Assembly (NCBI GenBank): GCA_946478755.1
Contig: CAMLDJ010000361.1
Coordinates: 1 to 5,331 of the forward strand
DNA from: an uncultured Pedobacter sp.
GTDB lineage: Bacteria; Bacteroidota; Bacteroidia; Sphingobacteriales; Sphingobacteriaceae
Length of the DNA stretch: 5,331 bases
Reading direction: 5' to 3'
Notes under the pieces: model-generated
The model's database searches: none
Seen by the model: only the letters and a program-made list of their open reading frames with translations
What the model was told of the DNA's origin: nothing
Part shown: positions 1 through 5,331 of the stretch, one piece after another
Layout: every line of letters starts with the position of its first letter
Numbering within the stretch: position 1 is the stretch's first letter
Made by a program: the position numbers and the translations under genes

Positions 1-651
1 CAGTTAGATCAGGCTAAACTGGCCACTCAAAATGCAAAATTACGCCTGCAAGCTTCACAACGAAAATTAAGTGATGCGAATATCAAAGCGCCGATTAATG
101 GCATCATCAATAAAAGATTTATCGAAGTTGGTGCATTTGTGAATACACAGGGAACCGAAATGTTTGAAATAGTAGATGTTTCTAAACTGAAGCTGCAGGT
201 AAACGTTAATGAATCCCAGGTTGCGAATCTTAAAGTGGGCGATAAATTACAAATTAAATCTTCTGTTTTCCCGACAGAAACGTTTAATGGAAAAGTAACT
301 TTTATCGCTGCAAAAGCCGATGCGAGTTTAAACTTCCCTATTGAGATTGAAGTAGACAACAATGCTAAAAACGCACTCAAAGCGGGCATGTATGGAACAG
401 CGGTATTTAACTTCCCGAAACAAGCGCCAAGCATCTTGATTCCACGTACTTCTTTTGTGGGTAGCGTAAGCAGTAACCAGGTATTTGTTTTAGACGCTGC
501 AAACAACACCTCTAAACTGCGAAAAGTAATTGCCGGCCGTATTCTGGGAGATGCAGTTGAAATTCTTGAAGGATTAAAAGAAGGGGAAACTGTAATTACC
601 AGTGGACAGATCAACCTGGCTGAAGGCACTGCTGTTAGCATTGTAAAATAA
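1..651 (+). CDS. RND efflux periplasmic adaptor subunit (MFP/HlyD family), 3' part of gene
   Basis: This is the C-terminal 216 residues of a periplasmic adaptor that links an RND inner-membrane pump to an outer-membrane channel. The frame is open from base 1 to TAA at 649-651, so the gene starts upstream; the GTG at 139 is an internal valine, not a start. Visible residues 1-22 are a polar, heptad-like helix rich in Gln, Lys and Ala, fitting the descending arm of the coiled-coil hairpin. Residues 25-60 are the second half of the lipoyl (barrel-sandwich) domain, with the family signature IKAPINGIINKRFIEVGAFV at 28-47. Residues about 61-140 look like the beta-barrel domain and 141-216 the membrane-proximal domain, ending in a typical GLKEGETVITSG segment (191-202). 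The signal peptide or lipoprotein anchor would lie upstream and cannot be judged. The permease gene follows after 11 bases, so the two are almost certainly co-transcribed. Substrate is unknown. Confidence 0.93.
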   Translation, partial: QLDQAKLATQNAKLRLQASQRKLSDANIKAPINGIINKRFIEVGAFVNTQGTEMFEIVDVSKLKLQVNVNESQVANLKVGDKLQIKSSVFPTETFNGKVTFIAAKADASLNFPIEIEVDNNAKNALKAGMYGTAVFNFPKQAPSILIPRTSFVGSVSSNQVFVLDAANNTSKLRKVIAGRILGDAVEILEGLKEGETVITSGQINLAEGTAVSIVK

Positions 652-662
652 AATTTAAACAG
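652..662 (+). promoter_or_regulatory. Translation start region of the permease gene, without Shine-Dalgarno motif
   Basis: The 11 bases between the adaptor stop and the permease ATG read AATTTAAACAG. They contain no AGGAGG-like motif, and the last adaptor codons offer none either. AT-rich, SD-poor leaders are common in Bacteroidota. The ATG at 663 is preferred because the resulting N-terminus (a short polar segment, then KRPSLVIVV leading into the first membrane helix) is that of the RND family. The tight spacing suggests translational coupling to the adaptor, which is inference. Confidence 0.45.
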
Positions 663-3600
663 ATGAAAATAACAGATATATCTATAAAACGACCCTCTCT
701 GGTGATTGTAGTCTTCACTGCACTTACCTTACTGGGGTTATTGAGTTACTTTTCGTTGGGTTATGAGTTATTACCTAAATTCTCAAACAACGTAGTATCT
801 ATTTCGACGATCTATCCCGGCGCTTCGCCTGCCGAGGTAGAAAATACCGTAACCAAGAAAATTGAAGATGCGGTATCCTCAATGGAAAACATCAAGAAGA
901 TTAATGCGGTTTCATTTGAAGGCCTATCAACTGTAACCATCACGTTAACTAATGCCGCAAATATTGATATTTCATTAAATGATGCACAGCGTAAAGTAAA
1001 CGCTATCCTTTCAGATTTGCCAGAAGATGTGAAAACACCTTCATTAAGTAAGTTCTCATTAGACGATTTACCGGTGATCACCATGTCTGCCTCGGCCAAA
1101 ATGGACGATATTACCTTCTACGATTTAATTGACCAACGAATTGCCCCGGTAATTTCGAGGGTTAGCGGTATCGCACAGGTGAACCTTATTGGTGGTTCGG
1201 AACGGGAGATTCAGGTTTCTTTGGATGCCAACAGATTACAGGGCTACAATCTTTCTGTACCTCAGGTACAACAAATGATCCTGACTTCAAACTTAGATTT
1301 CCCTACAGGAAGCATTAAAACAGAAAATCAGGATGTCCTAATTCGTTTATCAGGTAAATATAGAAACCTGGACGAATTACGGAATCTTGTTTTAACAACT
1401 TCCGGATCAGGCGCACAGATTCGTTTACGTGATGTTGCCGATGTACAGGATGCACAGAAAGAAACAGAAAAAATAGCACGTATCGATAGAAAAGGTGCTA
1501 TTGCGATTCAGATTATCAAGCAAAGTGATGCAAATGCAGTAGAAGTAAGTAAGGGTGTCCATAAAGTCATCGAAAAACTGAAGGTTGATTATGCAGCAAA
1601 CGATCTTGACATTAAAATCGTTAACGACAGTTCTATTTTCACCTTGGAATCTGCTGATGCGGTTATCCACGATTTAATGCTCGCCGTTGTATTGGTAGCG
1701 TTTGTGATGTTGTTCTTCCTCCATAGTTTAAGGAACGCATTAATCGTAATGGTATCTATTCCAGCATCATTAATTGCGACATTTATTGGTATTGGCTTAT
1801 TTGGCTTTACCTTAAACCTGATGTCCTTATTAGGTCTGTCACTCGTGGTCGGGATCCTTGTGGATGATGCAATTGTCGTTCTGGAAAATATCCAGCGACA
1901 CATGGAGATGGGTAAAAACAAAGTGAGAGCGGCTTCTGACGCCACCAGGGAAATTGGTTTTACCGTGGTATCTATTACACTGGTAATTGTCGTTGTATTC
2001 TTCCCTATTGCGATAAGTACAGGCCTTGTGTCCAACATCCTGCGTCAGTTCTGTGTGGTGGTCATTATCGCAACGATGCTTTCTTTACTGGCCTCATTTA
2101 CTATTGTACCTTTACTTTTCTCCAGATTTGGTAAACTGGAACGTATTGAAGGCAAAAACATCTTTGGCCGCTTTATCCTTTGGTTTGAAAAGCAATTGAG
2201 GAAATTCACGCTGTGGGTAACAAAAATCTTAACCTGGTCATTAAACCATAAAAGACGCACTATTATTGGTGTTGTTATACTATTTTTTGCATCAGTATGG
2301 CTGGCTATTGCTGGTTTTATCGGATCGGAGTTTTTTCCTAAATCTGATAAAGGAGAATTTTTAGTTCAAATTGAATTACCTAAAGATGCTCCCTTATCAC
2401 AAACCAACTTTTATACACAACGCGCGGAAGCATTCTTAGACAAGCAACCGGAGATCACGCAATTGATCACCACAGTGGGTCAGGCCAGTGGAGATTTCGG
2501 CGGAACCCAGGCCACCGCATATAAATCTGAAATTAATGTAAAGCTGGTTGACCGTAAGGAACGTGAAGGTGTTTCATCGGATATTTTCGCAACAAAAATG
2601 AGTCGCGCCCTTGCTAAAGAGCTGGTAGGTGCAAAAGTTAAAACTGTACCAATTAGTATCCTGGGTATTGCAGAAAACGCACCAATACAATTGGTTGTAA
2701 TGGGCTCCGATCTGGATAGCGCATTAAAATATGCCGAAGGTGCACAAAAGGTACTTGCAAGTATCCCGGGTGCTACGGAGATCAAATTATCCGTCGAAAA
2801 AGGGACTCCGGAGATCAACGTTCAGGTTGACCGTGATAAAATGGCAGCTGTTGGCTTAACCTTATCAACTGTAGGTGCTACGATGCAGACGGCTTTCGCA
2901 GGTAATACGGATGGTAAATATAGAAAAGGTGAGTACGAATACGACATCAATATCCAGTATCAGGATTTCAACAGGAAAAATGTTGATGATGTACGTAACC
3001 TGATCTTTATAAATGACAAAGGACAGCAAATTAAACTATCTCAGTTCGCGGCGATCACTGAAGGTTCAGGACCGAGCCAGTTAGAACGTTTAAATAAATC
3101 AACTTCAGTATCAGTTAAAGCGCAATCTATTGGTAGACCAACAGGAACCGTAGTGGCTGACTTCCAAAAGAAACTGGAGGAACTACAAAAAAATGGTCAG
3201 CTGAAAGCTCCTGTAGGCGTAAGTTACAGCTGGGCGGGGGATCAGGAAAACCAGTCTGAAGGATTTGGCACTTTGGGTATCGCCCTGCTGGCCTCTATTA
3301 TCTTGGTCTACTTAATTATGGTGGCCCTATATGATAGTTTTGTTTACCCTTTTGTGGTCATGTTCTCTTTGCCGCTGGCATTGATCGGAGCTTTCTTAGC
3401 CTTGGCTTTAACAAACAACTCTATCGGTATCTTTACCATTTTAGGTTTTATTATGCTCATGGGTTTGGTGGCCAAGAACGCCATTATCCTGGTCGATTTT
3501 ACCAACCACATGAAGGCCGAAGGAAAATCAACTACCGAAGCATTGATCTTAGCGAACCATGCTCGTTTGCGTCCAATTCTGATGACCACGATCGCCATGA

Positions 3601-3857
3601 TTTTCGGGATGTTACCTATTGCACTCGCAAGTGGTGCAGGTGCCGAATGGAAAAATGGTCTGGCCTGGGTGATCGTAGGTGGATTAACCAGTTCATTATT
3701 CTTAACGCTAATTGTTGTACCGGTTGTCTACTTAATCTTCGACATTATATTAGCGAAATTAGGCTTCAACAAAAAAGGCAAAACAATAGATGAATTATTG
3801 ATTGAGCAATACGACCATAAAGATGTATTAGAATACGATCTTGATCATGGTCACTAA
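663..3857 (+). CDS. RND efflux transporter permease subunit (HAE-like, AcrB/MexB superfamily)
   Basis: This is a complete 1064-residue proton-driven export pump of the inner membrane, within the usual family length of about 1020-1070. It has the duplicated RND plan. TM1 lies near 12-32, a periplasmic porter/docking loop at about 33-335, and TM2-TM6 at about 336-486. A cytoplasmic amphipathic linker follows (about 500-525), then TM7 (about 531-553), a second periplasmic loop (about 554-865) and TM8-TM12 (about 866-1026). The proton-relay residues are present: D401-D402 in TM4 (GILVDDAIVVLEN), K938 in TM10 (GLVAKNAIILVDF), and R968 and T975 in the RLRPILMTT segment of TM11, by alignment from memory with AcrB D407/D408, K940, R971 and T978. 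The Asp-Asp pair in TM4 favours a drug/hydrophobe (HAE) pump over a CusA-type metal pump, but the substrate cannot be read from sequence. The tail (1031-1064) is charged and His/Asp rich. It forms an operon with the adaptor just upstream and ends at a strong terminator. No TolC gene follows. Confidence 0.95.
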   Translation: MKITDISIKRPSLVIVVFTALTLLGLLSYFSLGYELLPKFSNNVVSISTIYPGASPAEVENTVTKKIEDAVSSMENIKKINAVSFEGLSTVTITLTNAANIDISLNDAQRKVNAILSDLPEDVKTPSLSKFSLDDLPVITMSASAKMDDITFYDLIDQRIAPVISRVSGIAQVNLIGGSEREIQVSLDANRLQGYNLSVPQVQQMILTSNLDFPTGSIKTENQDVLIRLSGKYRNLDELRNLVLTTSGSGAQIRLRDVADVQDAQKETEKIARIDRKGAIAIQIIKQSDANAVEVSKGVHKVIEKLKVDYAANDLDIKIVNDSSIFTLESADAVIHDLMLAVVLVAFVMLFFLHSLRNALIVMVSIPASLIATFIGIGLFGFTLNLMSLLGLSLVVGILVDDAIVVLENIQRHMEMGKNKVRAASDATREIGFTVVSITLVIVVVFFPIAISTGLVSNILRQFCVVVIIATMLSLLASFTIVPLLFSRFGKLERIEGKNIFGRFILWFEKQLRKFTLWVTKILTWSLNHKRRTIIGVVILFFASVWLAIAGFIGSEFFPKSDKGEFLVQIELPKDAPLSQTNFYTQRAEAFLDKQPEITQLITTVGQASGDFGGTQATAYKSEINVKLVDRKEREGVSSDIFATKMSRALAKELVGAKVKTVPISILGIAENAPIQLVVMGSDLDSALKYAEGAQKVLASIPGATEIKLSVEKGTPEINVQVDRDKMAAVGLTLSTVGATMQTAFAGNTDGKYRKGEYEYDINIQYQDFNRKNVDDVRNLIFINDKGQQIKLSQFAAITEGSGPSQLERLNKSTSVSVKAQSIGRPTGTVVADFQKKLEELQKNGQLKAPVGVSYSWAGDQENQSEGFGTLGIALLASIILVYLIMVALYDSFVYPFVVMFSLPLALIGAFLALALTNNSIGIFTILGFIMLMGLVAKNAIILVDFTNHMKAEGKSTTEALILANHARLRPILMTTIAMIFGMLPIALASGAGAEWKNGLAWVIVGGLTSSLFLTLIVVPVVYLIFDIILAKLGFNKKGKTIDELLIEQYDHKDVLEYDLDHGH

Positions 3858-3867
3858 TATTTTGAAC

Positions 3868-3912
3868 TGATAAAAAAAGCCGGAAGATTTGTTCTTCCGG
3901 CTTTTTTTATCA
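3868..3912. terminator. Bidirectional intrinsic terminator between convergent genes
   Basis: A perfect 20-bp inverted repeat (left arm 3868-3887, right arm 3893-3912) encloses a 5-base loop, TTTGT. The GC-rich core GCCGGAAGA/TCTTCCGGC (3879-3887 and 3893-3901) is flanked by A7 (3872-3878) and T7 (3902-3908), so RNA from either strand forms a 9-bp stem followed directly by seven U residues. It lies exactly 10 bases from the permease stop codon (ends 3857) and 10 bases from the dehydrogenase stop codon (begins 3923 on the other strand). It should end both converging transcripts. Confidence 0.93.
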
Positions 3913-3922
3913 TCAGGCTTTA

Positions 3923-5326
3923 TTAAATATGTATAGGCCTGTTATCAGTAGCCGCCATAGCAGCTTCTTTCATGGCTTCAGTATAAGTTGGGTGGGCATG
4001 GCAAGTTCTTGCGATGTCTTCAGCCGAGGCGCGGAATTCCATAGCCACAACAGCCTCAGCAATCATGTCCGCAGCACGTGGCCCGATCATATGTACACCT
4101 AAAATTTCGTCAGTCTTCGCATCTGCCAGCACTTTTACAAAACCATCCGTATCCATACTGGCTTTGGCACGTCCACTTGCTTTGAAAGGGAAAGAACCCG
4201 CTTTATATGGAACACCCTGCTCTTTCAACTGCTCCTCAGTATAACCTACAGAAGCCACCTCAGGCCAGGTATAAACCACTCCTGGAATCAGGTTGTAATT
4301 GATATGTGGTTTTTGTCCCGCAATTCTTTCCGCAACATACACCCCTTCATCTTCAGCTTTATGCGCAAGCATCGCCCCTTTAACCACATCACCAATAGCA
4401 TACACGCCAGGCACCGCAGTCTCCAGATGATCATTTACCGGAATCTTATTTCCCCTTTCTTCAGTTTTGATGCCGATATTCTCCAGGCCCAATCCCTCAG
4501 TATATGCAGTACGTCCAACTGCAACAATGCAATAATCAGCTTCAAAGCTTACTTCTTCCCCTTTTGCGTTTGTAGCAGTAACGATCACTTTTTTACCTTT
4601 AACAGTAGCACCAGTTACTTTATGCCCCATAAAGAACTCCATGCCTAATGATTTTTTCAATACCCGCTGCAACTCTTTACCTAATCCCGCATCCATCGTA
4701 CTGATGATGGAAGGCATGAACTCAATTACAGAAACTTTAGTCCCCAAACGAGCGTAAACAGATCCTAATTCCAAACCAATTACACCACCCCCGATAACGA
4801 TCATCTGCTTTGGCACTTCAGTAATATTCAGCGCCTCTGTAGAGGTAATGATGCGTTTTTTATCAACAGGTAAAAAAGGTAAGGCTGTGGGCTTTGATCC
4901 CGAAGCAATAATCACATGCTTGGCTGTAATCGTTTCAGACTTCCCCTCTTTGGTAACCTTAATGGTATTTTTGTCTACAAAAGAACCTACACCTTCAAAG
5001 GAGTCAATCTTGTTCTTTTTAAATAAATATTGTATTCCGGCTGTATTTTGGGCCACCACATCGTTTTTACGTGCGATCATTTGTGGCATATCAACCTTTA
5101 AATCTTTCAGATTAATGCCATGCGTTTGAAAAGTATGTGCAGCATTATGAAAATGTTCAGACGAATCTAATAAAGCTTTCGAAGGGATACAGCCAACATT
5201 TAAACAGGTACCGCCAAAAGTTTTGTATTTTTCTATAACTGCCGTTTTTAAGCCTAATTGGGCGCATCTTATTGCTCCAACATAACCGCCCGGGCCCGAG
5301 CCAATTACAACTACATCGTATTGCAT
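3923..5326 (-). CDS. lpdA: Dihydrolipoyl dehydrogenase (E3 of 2-oxoacid dehydrogenase complexes)
   Basis: This cytoplasmic flavoenzyme re-oxidises the dihydrolipoyl groups of the E2 (or glycine-cleavage H) proteins and passes electrons through a disulfide and FAD to NAD+. The complete protein has 467 residues, the normal E3 length, with no extra N-terminal lipoyl domain. The FAD-binding motif GSGPGG is at 9-14, with E32 at the ribose-binding position. The redox disulfide is C41/C46 in GGTCLNVGCIPSK (38-50). The NAD-binding motif GGGVIG is at 179-184, with E202 ending the next strand, which favours NAD over NADP. The second FAD motif, YAIGD, is at 309-313. The C-terminal dimer domain carries the catalytic pair H445/E450 in HAHPTYTE (443-450). 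All key residues are present. The ATG at 5324-5326 places the FAD motif at the usual distance from the N-terminus. Translation ends in a tandem TAA TAA (3925 down to 3920). No E1 or E2 gene is adjacent in the window; only five bases of upstream sequence are visible, so its promoter is not seen. Confidence 0.96.
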   Translation of the reverse strand: MQYDVVVIGSGPGGYVGAIRCAQLGLKTAVIEKYKTFGGTCLNVGCIPSKALLDSSEHFHNAAHTFQTHGINLKDLKVDMPQMIARKNDVVAQNTAGIQYLFKKNKIDSFEGVGSFVDKNTIKVTKEGKSETITAKHVIIASGSKPTALPFLPVDKKRIITSTEALNITEVPKQMIVIGGGVIGLELGSVYARLGTKVSVIEFMPSIISTMDAGLGKELQRVLKKSLGMEFFMGHKVTGATVKGKKVIVTATNAKGEEVSFEADYCIVAVGRTAYTEGLGLENIGIKTEERGNKIPVNDHLETAVPGVYAIGDVVKGAMLAHKAEDEGVYVAERIAGQKPHINYNLIPGVVYTWPEVASVGYTEEQLKEQGVPYKAGSFPFKASGRAKASMDTDGFVKVLADAKTDEILGVHMIGPRAADMIAEAVVAMEFRASAEDIARTCHAHPTYTEAMKEAAMAATDNRPIHI

Positions 5327-5331
5327 ATTAA

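Noticed and set aside
27..641. A 204-codon open frame on the minus strand, antisense to the adaptor
   Set aside because: It lies wholly opposite a clearly recognised coding region, and its translation shows no recognisable domain. It is a shadow of codon bias in the real gene.
139..651. A GTG at 139 as the start of a short 170-residue adaptor
   Set aside because: The frame is open back to base 1 and encodes conserved lipoyl-domain sequence upstream of that GTG, so the gene is cut by the window edge rather than starting there.
1589..2038. A 149-codon minus-strand frame inside the permease gene
   Set aside because: It is opposite the TM2-TM5 coding region. The Thr/Ile-rich translation mirrors hydrophobic codons of the membrane helices and matches no known family by eye.
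3187..3193. A7 homopolymer within the permease gene as a possible slippage or phase-variation site
   Set aside because: The frame is intact on both sides, and a seven-base run is unremarkable in an AT-rich genome.
663..3857. Assignment of the permease as a CusA-type heavy-metal exporter
   Set aside because: The TM4 motif carries the Asp-Asp pair typical of drug/hydrophobe pumps, and I could not identify a methionine-based metal-binding set. The His-rich tail alone is not enough.
4304..4648. A 114-codon plus-strand frame inside the dihydrolipoyl dehydrogenase gene
   Set aside because: It is antisense to an intact conserved enzyme and its Ser/Phe/His-rich translation has no domain features; a shadow frame.

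Overview
The window looks like an ordinary stretch of chromosome from a member of the Bacteroidota, most likely a Pedobacter-like Sphingobacteriaceae. That placement is inferred from the style of the dihydrolipoyl dehydrogenase and RND proteins, the moderate-to-low GC content, and the AT-rich gap without a Shine-Dalgarno motif before the pump gene. No database search was possible.

Layout: positions 1-651 (+) hold the C-terminal 216 residues of a periplasmic adaptor (membrane fusion protein) whose start lies off the left edge. After 11 bases comes a complete 1064-residue RND inner-membrane permease (663-3857, +). The two form the end of an efflux operon. The outer-membrane TolC-like channel that such pumps need is not in the window, and a terminator closes the operon directly after the permease, so the channel gene is either upstream or elsewhere in the genome. 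The 65-bp gap that follows (3858-3922) carries a perfect 20-bp inverted repeat with A7/T7 flanks, placed exactly 10 bases from the stop codon on each side. It should act as a bidirectional terminator. Converging on it from the right is a complete dihydrolipoyl dehydrogenase gene (3923-5326, -), the E3 component of 2-oxoacid dehydrogenase complexes, whose promoter is beyond the right edge.

The adaptor and permease work together: the permease uses proton influx to drive export, and the adaptor couples it across the periplasm to an outer-membrane channel. The dehydrogenase is an unrelated central-metabolism gene that merely abuts the operon tail to tail. I found no RNA genes, mobile elements, CRISPR arrays or broken genes. 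No evidence for a new biological system was found; the findings below are modest.
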